Positions 54,857 to 63,063 of a stretch of 64,000 nucleotides of DNA are shown here, in pieces. The stretch spans positions 1,488,001 through 1,552,000 of the forward strand of contig NZ_LS483440.1 of the NCBI RefSeq assembly GCF_900476045.1, written 5' to 3'. Below the pieces are notes generated by a model. The model worked only from the letters and a program-made list of their open reading frames with translations. It made no database searches and had not been told where the DNA came from. Origin of the DNA: Gemella morbillorum. GTDB lineage: Bacteria; Bacillota; Bacilli; Staphylococcales; Gemellaceae. The translations under genes and the position numbers were made by a program. Every line of letters begins with the position of its first letter. The first letter of the stretch is position 1.

Positions 54857-55849
54857 CTATTCTCCTTTCTTTATAATATATGTTTCTCGTAATCTAAACA
54901 AACTATCAACGAAACCTACCAACTCAAAAATAGAGCTGAAAATAATGATACCAAACACAGCTAACGCCTTAGTCACTGGTGAATCCCCTTTTTGTTCTAT
55001 GAAAAAGAACGCTGTAAATAGACCATTTAAAACAAAAATCAATGATAAAATATTCGTTAAATTTTGTAAAAGTATATACCAAAAATTATAAGAATTAGCC
55101 CCCATCATAGATTCAACTATTAAGTATACCAATGTAATAGTTATGTATATATATCCCGTTTTAGTACTTATCATAATTCTGCTAAGTTTTGGAAATGTTG
55201 GTATTATAATGTATTCCCTTGATAGCATTGATAATGTATATTGTAGTAATGCCAAACTATAAATAAATAGTGAAATGAATAATGTTACAGGGAACGTTCT
55301 TTGTATATTTTCAAAACTTGATAAAACTAAACTCTTATCCAAAGATTGATTAGCTGTCAACATAGCATTAATATAATCATTTATAAACTTTAAAATTTCT
55401 TCTTGATTAATATTAATAACCCCATACTTTATAAGTAACAACACATAAAATGCTAATCCTATAAATAAGAATGTTGTAATTATAATAAGTAAATATATTT
55501 TTGAATATCTCTTAACTATAGATTGGTATATTAAATACGCAAGAAGCATGTGCATTACAAACCAAAACAGCATATGAGGTGATGATAAAAATACTAACAT
55601 CGCTGTCCCAACAGCAGCAAGTGGTATATAAAATTTTAAACCTTTGGCCCCTAAAACATAAGTAAGAGGAAATATCGCTAAAAAGGCTGTTAATAATTCA
55701 ACTTTTAACAAACTTCCCAAAAGTATTAATAATAAAAAGCTAATACTATAGGCTATAACTTTATTATTACTTGGTTCTCTATAGAAAAATTTACTATCAA
55801 GAAGTTTCTCTAACTCTCTCTTTAATGTTTCTGAAATGTTATTATCCAA
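54857..55849 (-). CDS. YybS-like DUF2232 membrane protein
   Basis: The 330 residues contain about eight hydrophobic helices. The family DUF2232 is uncharacterised but typically lies immediately before gdpP, as here (one base apart). The start is a TTG (55847-55849) with AAGGAG about 8 bases upstream. An extended -10 (TGGTATAAT, minus strand, -10 at 55905-55910) lies just upstream, so it probably begins the yybS-gdpP-rplI-dnaB transcript. Confidence 0.85.
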   Translation of the reverse strand: MDNNISETLKRELEKLLDSKFFYREPSNNKVIAYSISFLLLILLGSLLKVELLTAFLAIFPLTYVLGAKGLKFYIPLAAVGTAMLVFLSSPHMLFWFVMHMLLAYLIYQSIVKRYSKIYLLIIITTFLFIGLAFYVLLLIKYGVININQEEILKFINDYINAMLTANQSLDKSLVLSSFENIQRTFPVTLFISLFIYSLALLQYTLSMLSREYIIIPTFPKLSRIMISTKTGYIYITITLVYLIVESMMGANSYNFWYILLQNLTNILSLIFVLNGLFTAFFFIEQKGDSPVTKALAVFGIIIFSSIFELVGFVDSLFRLRETYIIKKGE

Positions 55850-56011
55850 CTTAACACTCCTTTATTGTTTTTTATATCTATACTTCATGTATGATATCCT
55901 TTTTATTATACCAAATTTCGCTGTTTTTTGAAAGAATAGCGACGAAAATTAATTAAAATTTATGAGTAACTTTTCTACCAAAATAAATATAAATTCTTTC
56001 TTTTTCTCCAA

Positions 56012-56050
56012 TAAAAAATAGAGATAGACATATCTAATATCTATCTCTTA
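56012..56050 (-). terminator. Terminator after the TrpX-type ABC importer operon
   Basis: Minus-strand stem AGAGATAGA / TCTATCTCT (56020-56028 with 56040-56048), 11-nt loop, then ATTTTTT. Confidence 0.85.
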
Positions 56051-56058
56051 TTTAATCT

Positions 56059-56853
56059 CTACAGCATCATATCATCGTTAATAATATTACTTCCACTATT
56101 CTTTTTGAATAATTCTAGCAGTTTTGCTACGGTTAAATCTTTTTTCTCTTCACCTTTTATATCAACAACAACATGGCCTTCATGAAGCATAACTAGACGA
56201 TCACCATATTCTATTGCATGTTCCATATTATGAGTTATCATAACTGTTGTTAAATTATTTTTCTTAATGATTTTATCCGTAAGGTTCATTACCATAGCGC
56301 TGGTTTTAGGATCAAGAGCTGCAGTATGTTCATCTAAAAGAAGAAGTTTAGGTTTAACAAGTGTCGACATAACCAAAGTTAACGCTTGGCGTTGCCCTCC
56401 TGATAGAAATTCCACACTACTCTTCAATCTATTTTCTAGACCTAATCCTAATTCCTCTAATGCTGTTTTGTAAAGTTCTCTATCATCTTTTTTTACACCT
56501 GGAGAAAAAGATCTTGATTTTCCTCTTTTTAGCGCTATCGCCATATTTTGCTCAACAGTCATCCTTGTAGCTGTTCCCATTTTTGGATCTTGAAATACAC
56601 GCGAAATATCTTTTGAACGTTTTGTTACATCATCTTTTGTTACATCTACTCCATCTAAAGATACCATTCCACTATCTGGGAATAACACGCCCGCAATAAC
56701 ATTCATCAATGTAGACTTCCCAGCTCCGTTACTTCCTATTATAGAAACAAACTCCCCATCTTCTATCTCCAAACAAAGATTTCTAAGAACATAATTTTCA
56801 TTTATCGTTCCTTTTTCAAATGTTTTTTCTATATTCTTTAATACTAAACTCAT
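56059..56853 (-). CDS. ABC importer ATP-binding protein (TrpX-type system)
   Basis: A 264-residue ATPase. Walker A is SIIGSNGAGKSTLMNV (about 35-50), the signature FLSGGQRQALTLVMS (about 149), Walker B LLLLDEHTAALDP with His in place of the usual Pro, and the H-loop MITHNME. It lies 2 bases after the permease and completes a substrate-binding protein-permease-ATPase operon, transcribed from the tyrosine attenuator promoter at about 59050. Confidence 0.92.
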   Translation of the reverse strand: MSLVLKNIEKTFEKGTINENYVLRNLCLEIEDGEFVSIIGSNGAGKSTLMNVIAGVLFPDSGMVSLDGVDVTKDDVTKRSKDISRVFQDPKMGTATRMTVEQNMAIALKRGKSRSFSPGVKKDDRELYKTALEELGLGLENRLKSSVEFLSGGQRQALTLVMSTLVKPKLLLLDEHTAALDPKTSAMVMNLTDKIIKKNNLTTVMITHNMEHAIEYGDRLVMLHEGHVVVDIKGEEKKDLTVAKLLELFKKNSGSNIINDDMML

Positions 56854-56855
56854 TT

Positions 56856-57734
56856 TTATCTCCTAACACCCTTTGGGAATTTTTTCTCTAATTCAGGTAT
56901 AAATAAAATTATTGCTAAAATAATTGCTGAGAATAATTTTACAAGTTGGGTATCCATACCTGGTATCTCTAATACTAATGAAATAACAAGTCTATAAATA
57001 ATTGAACCGATAATTATAGAGGCTATTCTCTTACCTAGGCTAAGGTTTTTGATAACTACTTCTGCGATTATAATAGAAGCAAGACCTATAACAATTGTTC
57101 CTACCCCCATATTCAAATCAGCAAAACCATTATTTTGAGCAAGGAGCGCTCCTGATAAAGCAATAAAACCATTACTTATCATATAGCCTAAGATTTTCAT
57201 ATTATCTATTCGTATACCATTAGCTGCACTCATATCTTCATTATCACCTGTTGATAAAATCGCTAGCCCTACTTCTGTTTTTAAGAACACAGTTAACAAG
57301 ACTATTAATACCAATGAAAATACTAACCCTAATAGAATTACCGCATAGACTTTTGGTATTCCAAAACCTTGTAACATTGTCACCAATGTTTTTTCTTTTA
57401 ATAATGCTATATTAGCTTTCCCTAAAATTTTCAAGTTTATTGAGTATAACCCTGTTAAAGTTATAATCCCTGTTAACAATGCCGGAATTTTCATTTTTGT
57501 ATGCAATAAACCAGAAACCACCCCTATAACAAGTCCTCCTAGCATTCCTAAAAAGGTTGCTAAAAAAGGATTCATACCATTCACCAAACTTATTGCACAT
57601 ATAGCTGCACCTAATGGAAAACTTCCCTCTGCTGTCAAATCGGGAATATCTAACAATCTAAAAGTTATATATACCCCTATGGCCATAATCGACCAAAGTA
57701 AACCTTGTGAAACACTTGATAATAATATATCCAT
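56856..57734 (-). CDS. ABC importer permease (TrpX-type system)
   Basis: The 292 residues give eight or nine helices. The pattern (MDILLSSVSQGLLWSIMAIGVYITFRLLDIPDLTAEGSFPLGAA, quoted in part: FRLLDIPDLTAEGSF about 26-40) resembles permeases of the LivH-like branch that partner PF04392 binding proteins. It is 14 bases after the lipoprotein gene. The substrate is set by the binding protein. Confidence 0.9.
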   Translation of the reverse strand: MDILLSSVSQGLLWSIMAIGVYITFRLLDIPDLTAEGSFPLGAAICAISLVNGMNPFLATFLGMLGGLVIGVVSGLLHTKMKIPALLTGIITLTGLYSINLKILGKANIALLKEKTLVTMLQGFGIPKVYAVILLGLVFSLVLIVLLTVFLKTEVGLAILSTGDNEDMSAANGIRIDNMKILGYMISNGFIALSGALLAQNNGFADLNMGVGTIVIGLASIIIAEVVIKNLSLGKRIASIIIGSIIYRLVISLVLEIPGMDTQLVKLFSAIILAIILFIPELEKKFPKGVRR

Positions 57735-57748
57735 CTTATCCTCCTATA

Positions 57749-58702
57749 TTATCCTAATACTTTTAATAATTCTTCTTTATTCAAACCTAATGCACGCACC
57801 ATATCATCATTTATATCAACAGCTAACTTTTTAGGTTGTTCAACTGGTAATTCTGATATTTTCTTACCTTTTAAGATTTGCGCTGCTTGACGGCCTGCTT
57901 GACGACCTATCTCTTTGTAGTCTACACCGTAAGTAACCAACATTCCTTCTAAAACTGCTTTATCTCCTCCTAATGCTGGAACTTTTTTCTCTTTTAAAAC
58001 TGCACCAATTGTTGAAATTGTTGACGCTACCGTAGTGTCTGTTGGGAAGTAAATTGCATCTACTTCACTCGCTAGCGATGTAATAACTTGTTGAACATCA
58101 TTTGTTGTAGTTACTGTTTTTTCTACAACTTCTACACCAGATTTTTTCAAAGTTTCTTTTGCAATCTTAGCTTGTGCTTCAGAGTTTACTTCACTCGAAT
58201 TGTAGAAAATTCCTACTTTTTTTGCTTTTGGAACTATTTTTAGTAATTTCTCTATTTGTTTATCTACTGGCGTTAAGTCAACAGTTCCTGTTACATTTCC
58301 TTCTGGAGCGTCTGTTTTAACCAATAATGAAGCAGCTACCGGATCCGTTACAGCTGTGAAAATAGTCGGTGTTCTATCATCAACATTAACCATAGCTTGT
58401 GCTGCAGGTGTTGCTATAACAAAATTTAAATCATTTTTTCTTGCAAGCTGTTCAGCTATAGTTTGAAGATTACTCTGATCTCCCATAGCATTTTGAACAT
58501 TAAAAGTTACCTTGTCCGAAGTGTATCCTTCTTCTGCCAACGCTTCTACAAAACCTTCTCTTGCACTAGTTAAAGCATTATGTTCAGCGTATTGCAAAAC
58601 TCCTATTTTTATATTATCTGTTTTAACTTCACCTTTATTGCTACAACCACCAAGTACTAATAAACTTATTCCTAACAATACTTTTAATTTTTTAAATTTC
58701 AT
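57749..58702 (-). CDS. ABC importer substrate-binding lipoprotein, TrpX-like (PF04392)
   Basis: The 317-residue precursor has a lipoprotein signal (KVLLGISLLVLGGCSN, lipobox LGGC, Cys at about 20). The mature part has two lobes: IKIGVLQYAEHNALTSAREGF, FVIATPAAQAMVN, TPTIFTAVTDPVAASL, VGIFYNSSEVNS, DAIYFPTDTTVAST, and VTYGVDYKEIGRQAG. These are motifs of the TrpX/PF04392 group, for which tryptophan binding is proposed in streptococci. The five-Tyr leader peptide in front suggests tyrosine here. First gene of the operon after a roughly 330-nt leader. Confidence 0.9.
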   Translation of the reverse strand: MKFKKLKVLLGISLLVLGGCSNKGEVKTDNIKIGVLQYAEHNALTSAREGFVEALAEEGYTSDKVTFNVQNAMGDQSNLQTIAEQLARKNDLNFVIATPAAQAMVNVDDRTPTIFTAVTDPVAASLLVKTDAPEGNVTGTVDLTPVDKQIEKLLKIVPKAKKVGIFYNSSEVNSEAQAKIAKETLKKSGVEVVEKTVTTTNDVQQVITSLASEVDAIYFPTDTTVASTISTIGAVLKEKKVPALGGDKAVLEGMLVTYGVDYKEIGRQAGRQAAQILKGKKISELPVEQPKKLAVDINDDMVRALGLNKEELLKVLG

Positions 58703-58744
58703 TTTCTTTTTCTCCTTTTTATTTTTTAATTTTAAGATCTTCCT

Positions 58745-58780
58745 AAAAGAAAAAACCGTCTAGAATGTTCTAAACGGTTT
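58745..58780 (-). terminator. Conditional terminator in the TrpX-type operon leader
   Basis: A 13-position stem (one mismatch) closing a tiny loop, followed on the minus strand by TTTTTTCTTTT, about 45 bases before the lipoprotein start. Confidence 0.9.
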
Positions 58781-58937
58781 TCAATAGTTTCTATACAAGT
58801 TTAAAAAGTTCTTAACCTCGTATTATTTTTTATAAACTGTTAGCCCGCTTAGAATATTCCTCTATGCGAGCATCACCAAACTCTACAGCTCCCATAGATA
58901 CAAACCTTGTTTGTACCTATAAGACCTAAGTACAAAC
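58745..58937 (-). promoter_or_regulatory. Tyrosine-codon attenuator: seven-segment alternating RNA chain
   Basis: Minus strand, written 5' to 3'. Helix 1:2 is GTTTGTAC (58937-58930) with GTACAAAC (58916-58909). Helix 2:3 joins 58917-58909 to 58905-58897 (GGTACAAAC, 3-nt loop, GTTTGTATC). Helix 3:4 is TCTATGGGAGC (58898-58888) with GCTCGCATAGA (58871-58861), 10 of 11 pairs. Helix 4:5 joins that segment to TCTAAGCGGGC (58853-58843), 10 of 11. Helix 5:6 is TTCTAAGCGG (58854-58845) with CCGTTTAGAA (58777-58768), 10 pairs. Helix 6:7 is the terminator (58780-58768 with 58765-58753). Pairings 1:2, 3:4, 5:6 exclude the terminator. The switch model is inference. Confidence 0.82.
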
Positions 58938-58942
58938 ACTAT

Positions 58943-59002
58943 CTAATAGTAGCTGTAGTAATAATTATTTAATTGTGTATTAAATAATTTTGATGATAAC
59001 AT
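58943..59002 (-). CDS. Tyrosine-rich leader peptide (19 residues)
   Basis: The ORF encodes MLSSKLFNTQLNNYYYSYY then TAG. AGAGAGGA ends about 8 bases before the ATG. Five of the last six codons are Tyr (TAT TAC TAC AGC TAC TAT), far above chance and typical of an amino-acid-sensing leader. The stop codon lies 5 bases before segment 1 of the attenuator. A ribosome waiting at the first Tyr codons leaves segment 1 free, whereas one at the stop covers it. Translation is not proven. Confidence 0.85.
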   Translation of the reverse strand: MLSSKLFNTQLNNYYYSYY

Positions 59003-59036
59003 AACAGTGTTCCTCTCTTTTTATCTTGTTATTTTT

Positions 59037-59065
59037 AGTCTAGCACTGCTATTTCTGTTTGTCAA
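59037..59065 (-). promoter_or_regulatory. Promoter of the TrpX-type ABC operon
   Basis: Minus strand: TTGACA (59060-59065), 17 bases, TAGACT (59037-59042). Initiation near 59030 gives a leader of about 330 nt. Confidence 0.85.
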
Positions 59066-59123
59066 GTAATTTCCTAAAGAATTCTGAAAATTTAACAAAC
59101 TAGTACTTTTTATTTAAGAAAAA

Positions 59124-59160
59124 ATGAGTATATCGCTATCTTGATATACTCATCTTTTAT
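59124..59160 (-). terminator. Terminator after the MFS gene
   Basis: ATGAGTATATC and GATATACTCAT (59124-59134 with 59143-59153): 11-bp perfect stem with flanking T-rich ends. Confidence 0.85.
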
Positions 59161-59165
59161 AATAC

Positions 59166-60440
59166 TTAACTATCTTTTACTTTTAATTTTACCATAATCA
59201 TACTTATCAAGGTTATTCCAATTACTATTAAAAATATTGCTTTACTTTGGCTAAAACCAAACAAACCATGTTTAATATGTTTAGCTATCCACACATAAAC
59301 ATAATCCCCGTAATAAATACCTAAAGCAAAGAACGCTTGGTAAATACCCATACTAACGTTACGATACTCTCTGTCAAAATATTGCATTGCTAGTGCAATA
59401 AGAATATTGTACGCTCCACCATATCCTAAACCATTTAGAGTATAGCTAAAATAAATTATATATGGATTGTTGATATATAAGGCTATTATGTAAAAAGTTA
59501 ATAAGCATCCAAGTAAAAATAACAATGTTTTTTGAATTCCCCATTTATGAGTAAGGTACACTCCTACAAGAACACCTGCAATTAATTGTGGCACAGCAAA
59601 AACCGCATCTATATACGCCAACATAAGTGGTGTCATATTTAAATCAGTCTTCCCATAAGCGATCATATTTGCCCCACTGGTAGAAAACTTGATAAATGAT
59701 AATAAGACAGCTAATAAACAAATATAAATAAAACTCTTATGTTTTAAAACTACCTTAACCTTATTAAATGAAAAATCACTATCAACAGGACGATAATCCT
59801 TCATCATAAAAGTTAGAACAAATGTTATTAGAGCTATAATTCCTGATACAAGCCACATATAATTAAACTGTTTATATGTATCCATTGTTAATATATATTG
59901 AATTGGAGCCGCCATAAATTCTGCTAAAAGTGGTGCTATAGATAAAATAGACACCGACACCGCCGCCTTATCTTTCGAAAATGTTTCTGAGAAAATAACA
60001 TTAAATAATGCTAGCATTGTCGCACTAATCCCTAATGACAACGAAGATAAATAAAGTGTTAAATAATTTGCATTAAACGCCACTAAAAACGAGGTCAAAA
60101 TTAACAAGAATAACGCAATCTGTATAAACACTTTACGACGTTTAAAAATATCACTCGCCAAAAACATCGGCAACCTAACGATTAAACTCATAAGACCATA
60201 GCCAGCGGCTATTTGTGCCGCTAAAACCGGAGTTAAAGACAATCCACCTTGCTCTATTGGTGTTATCGCATAAAGCTTCCTATAAGCTCTTATTATACTA
60301 ATCGCCGTCCAAAACAGCACCAAAATCCAAAAAATTATTATTTGCTCTTTTTTTAGTTCAAATTTTTTAGATAAGTAATATACTAATACCAAAATAAAAA
60401 CTATCATTATTAATGAAAATAAAATTTTTGTTTTAACCAT
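59166..60440 (-). CDS. Major facilitator superfamily transporter
   Basis: The 424 residues form about 12 hydrophobic helices. LIVRLPMFLASDIFKRRKVFI (quoted: RLPMFLASDIFKRRK, about 88-102) corresponds to the loop 2-3 motif of MFS proteins. I do not recognise the substrate. The ATG has a TTAGGAG Shine-Dalgarno touching it with no spacer, which is unusual and may mean the real start is further in (next ATG 11 codons on). It has its own extended -10 (TGATATAAT, -10 at 60469-60474). Confidence 0.8.
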   Translation of the reverse strand: MVKTKILFSLIMIVFILVLVYYLSKKFELKKEQIIIFWILVLFWTAISIIRAYRKLYAITPIEQGGLSLTPVLAAQIAAGYGLMSLIVRLPMFLASDIFKRRKVFIQIALFLLILTSFLVAFNANYLTLYLSSLSLGISATMLALFNVIFSETFSKDKAAVSVSILSIAPLLAEFMAAPIQYILTMDTYKQFNYMWLVSGIIALITFVLTFMMKDYRPVDSDFSFNKVKVVLKHKSFIYICLLAVLLSFIKFSTSGANMIAYGKTDLNMTPLMLAYIDAVFAVPQLIAGVLVGVYLTHKWGIQKTLLFLLGCLLTFYIIALYINNPYIIYFSYTLNGLGYGGAYNILIALAMQYFDREYRNVSMGIYQAFFALGIYYGDYVYVWIAKHIKHGLFGFSQSKAIFLIVIGITLISMIMVKLKVKDS

Positions 60441-60551
60441 CTCCTAACTAATTTTATTCAGCTAATAAATTATATCACAAAATCTAGTTTATAGTTATAA
60501 AATATACCTATCAAATTTTATGATGTTTTTTGTTATTTCTTCAATAAAACC

Positions 60552-61151
60552 CTAGTGCATACTTTTCGCAAGAACTAAAAAACTAATTTCTGAATTTGGA
60601 AAAAGTTCTTTTAGTGGTTTTGCACAAGATAATAGGGTATTTCCACTGGTAAAAACATCGTCGATTATAAGCACTTTGGAAATATTTGTGTCAGACATAG
60701 TAGAAGATGATGTATAAAATGGATGTCCCGCTCTTTGCTTATGTAGCTTCGCTTGTTTAGGTCGATAATCAGACTCTAGAATTTTCTCAAATTTTACATT
60801 ACACAAAGTGCAAAGTTGTTCTATATGATCAAAGCTGCGAATTACTTTTCTCTCATTATTAGCTGGAACTATTGTAATTAAATCAAAATTATACTCTTCA
60901 AAAAATTTTCTAAACAGACTTTTATACTTTAGGCATTCTTCTACGTCTCCTCCATATTTAATCGCATAAATGCTATCTTTCAAAAATTCATAATCAGCGA
61001 GATAATACAAGGTATATTCTCCTAACTGTTCTATATTTATATTTAGATTTATCTTACAACTTTCACACAAAATAAAACTTTTCTTTTTCGAAAAAACATT
61101 TTTAAACCCTAATTTCTCTTTGATTTCTTTTTTACAAAAACTACATTCCAT
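60552..61151 (-). CDS. comFC: ComF family protein (ComFC)
   Basis: The 199 residues start with a zinc-ribbon (CSFCKKEIKEKLGF and CESCK, about 3-31) and end with a phosphoribosyltransferase domain whose PRPP motif is VLIIDDVFTSGNTLL (about 161-175). It lies 3 bases after comFA, the conserved comFA-comFC pair needed for DNA uptake in natural transformation. RAGHPFY (about 137) is also family-like. Confidence 0.9.
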   Translation of the reverse strand: MECSFCKKEIKEKLGFKNVFSKKKSFILCESCKINLNINIEQLGEYTLYYLADYEFLKDSIYAIKYGGDVEECLKYKSLFRKFFEEYNFDLITIVPANNERKVIRSFDHIEQLCTLCNVKFEKILESDYRPKQAKLHKQRAGHPFYTSSSTMSDTNISKVLIIDDVFTSGNTLLSCAKPLKELFPNSEISFLVLAKSMH

Positions 61152-61154
61152 TAT

Positions 61155-62693
61155 CTACTCCCTATTTAATCGTCTATACTTGGCTAAGTTATTCATATAG
61201 TTTATTTCTTTTATCGCAAGCTTCATATTTTTATTAATTTTATCTGCTAAAAACACGATTTCCCCGCTATAATCGTATTCTTTCCTTCCTACTCGTCCTG
61301 CTATTTGTATCAACGCCTCTTTGGTAAAGATTTTATGATTAGATTCGAATACTAAAACATCTAGATAATCAAATGTGACGCCTCTTTCAAGTATAGTAGT
61401 TGTAATTAATATGTCTATCTCCCACTTTTTGAACTTCTCCACCTTTTCTTGCCGTTTTTCATCTTCACTATAAACAAAATCTATAACTATATCATCCACT
61501 AGACTTTTTTCTAAATATAATTTTAAGCTTTTACTCATAGCGATAGTTGGAGCAAATATTAATAATCTCCTAGCTAGTTCTAATCTTTGAGTAATAAACT
61601 GCGTAATGTACTGTGACTTCTTGTCATAGGTAAATACTTTACTTTGTTCTATTTTTATTTTTGGAATAGGAAGCAAATACCCATGAAATCTTATAGGAAT
61701 TTTTATAATCTCATCGACCAGTTTTTTTACTTTATCTGATGGTGTTGCTGATAAAAACACTAATGTTCCCTGATTTTTTAGACTTGTCATAGCTCCTTGT
61801 TCTAAACATTCATCACCGTAGTATGGAAAAGCATCTACCTCATCTACTATCACGACATCAAAATAATTATAATATTTTATAAGTTGATGTGTAGTCATTA
61901 GATAAAAGTGCGAATCAACTAGATTTTTTTTATCCCCATGAAGAACACTTATAGGAATATCGCTGAAATCCCTATTAAAACGCCTAGCTAGTTCTTGGAC
62001 AACATCTTTTCGTGGAATAGCCATACAGACTTTTTTATTATTTTTTATATTATTGTAGATAACCTTATAGACTATTTCTGTTTTACCTGCACCGCAGACC
62101 GCCCAGATTAAAGTATTCTTCCTTAATTCGCTATTTTCTACTATTTTCTCACTTGCTTCTTTCTGAACATCACTTAAGATTACTGGCGGTTCTTTTAGTT
62201 TATTAATTTTATTAAAAGGAATATTTATATAAAATCTTAAAAAATAATTATCACATCTTCCGAACTCTAGACATCTTTTACAATATGTTATTTTTGTCCC
62301 TTCCGTTTCATAACTAAAAAATAGTTTTTGATTTTTATTATCACACTGAAGACAATGATAATTTCTTTCTTCTCCTTGAACAACATATACCTTGTCAATA
62401 TAAGTCGACTCTTCTAAATAATGAATTTTTACTTTAAGTCGTAAAAGTTTAGAAATAGAAAGGAGTAGCCCATTATACACTCTTAAAAACTCTAAATCAC
62501 AAGCTTTTAAAGTATAGACTACTCCCGTTATTATATCGTTGTAAATTTCTTCAAAATCTTTGTTTACTTCTCCAAATTTTATATAATCATTATAAATTTC
62601 TTTATAACTATTTAACTTTTCTTCTTCATCTCTTTTTGAATAACGAACACAATAAAGTGCTTCGATAAACTCACTATATTCTTCAAAAAACAT
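61155..62693 (-). CDS. comFA: ComFA, DNA-uptake helicase
   Basis: A superfamily 2 ATPase proposed to pull single-stranded DNA into the cytoplasm during transformation. The 512 residues have a four-Cys zinc element (CLQCDNKN, CKRCLEFGRCD, about 115-145), Walker A WAVCGAGKTEIVY (about 199), DEVDAFP as the DEAD-like box (about 282) and LFLSATPSDK (split; about 308), then the second RecA lobe with ILERGVTFDYLDVLV and IQIAGRVGR (about 471). Monocistronic comFA-comFC start; no obvious ComX/cin-box seen in the 70 bases upstream. Confidence 0.93.
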   Translation of the reverse strand: MFFEEYSEFIEALYCVRYSKRDEEEKLNSYKEIYNDYIKFGEVNKDFEEIYNDIITGVVYTLKACDLEFLRVYNGLLLSISKLLRLKVKIHYLEESTYIDKVYVVQGEERNYHCLQCDNKNQKLFFSYETEGTKITYCKRCLEFGRCDNYFLRFYINIPFNKINKLKEPPVILSDVQKEASEKIVENSELRKNTLIWAVCGAGKTEIVYKVIYNNIKNNKKVCMAIPRKDVVQELARRFNRDFSDIPISVLHGDKKNLVDSHFYLMTTHQLIKYYNYFDVVIVDEVDAFPYYGDECLEQGAMTSLKNQGTLVFLSATPSDKVKKLVDEIIKIPIRFHGYLLPIPKIKIEQSKVFTYDKKSQYITQFITQRLELARRLLIFAPTIAMSKSLKLYLEKSLVDDIVIDFVYSEDEKRQEKVEKFKKWEIDILITTTILERGVTFDYLDVLVFESNHKIFTKEALIQIAGRVGRKEYDYSGEIVFLADKINKNMKLAIKEINYMNNLAKYRRLNRE

Positions 62694-62967
62694 AACCTAC
62701 TCCCCACAGTTACCTTTTAAAAATATTTCATAATCCCTTTTAATTTTTACTATCGAATATAACAAAGATTACAAAAGTTCATCTCTACCTAAAACTTTAT
62801 TGATTTTAGTATTTTTCTGTAATTTTTGCCTTTAATTCTTATATTTAAGACTTTACATAACGTTAAAATGTTATTAATCCTCTATTTTAATTTAATTTTA
62901 ACAAAAATATATTTATAAAACAAATAATAATCTATTTTTTCGGAGAAATCTTTTTCTAGAAATTATG
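62694..62967. other. Intergenic region between comFA and hpf
   Basis: About 270 bases of AT-rich DNA between divergent genes, beyond the hpf promoter/cre region listed separately. I see no ORF, RNA gene or strong repeat. Confidence 0.5.
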
Positions 62968-62996
62968 TTGCTAACGTTATCAAAAAGTGTTATAAT
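62968..62996 (+). promoter_or_regulatory. hpf promoter overlapped by a consensus cre site
   Basis: TTGCTA (62968-62973), 17 bases, TATAAT (62991-62996), with an extended -10 TG. TTGCTAACGTTATCAA (62968-62983) matches WTGNNARCGNWWWCAW at all 16 positions and covers the -35 and spacer, so CcpA would repress. Confidence 0.82.
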
Positions 62997-63023
62997 ATAA
63001 GTATAAAAACAAGGGGATACCCT

Positions 63024-63046
63024 ATAAAGTAGACTAGCTACTTTAT
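63024..63046 (+). other. Leader hairpin before the hpf ribosome binding site
   Basis: ATAAAGTAG-N5-CTACTTTAT ends exactly before GAAAGGAG; a 9-bp RNA stem adjoining the SD. Confidence 0.5.
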
Positions 63047-63063
63047 GAAAGGAGTGCTTTAAA

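Noticed and set aside
58745-59030. T-box riboswitch upstream of the TrpX-type operon.
   Set aside because: No T-box consensus (AGGGTGGNACCGCG-like) is present, and the Tyr-rich leader ORF with alternating helices explains the leader better.
62694-62760. ComX-type cin-box before comFA.
   Set aside because: CGAATA occurs near 62754, but not in the orientation and context of a TACGAATA -10 element for the minus-strand gene.
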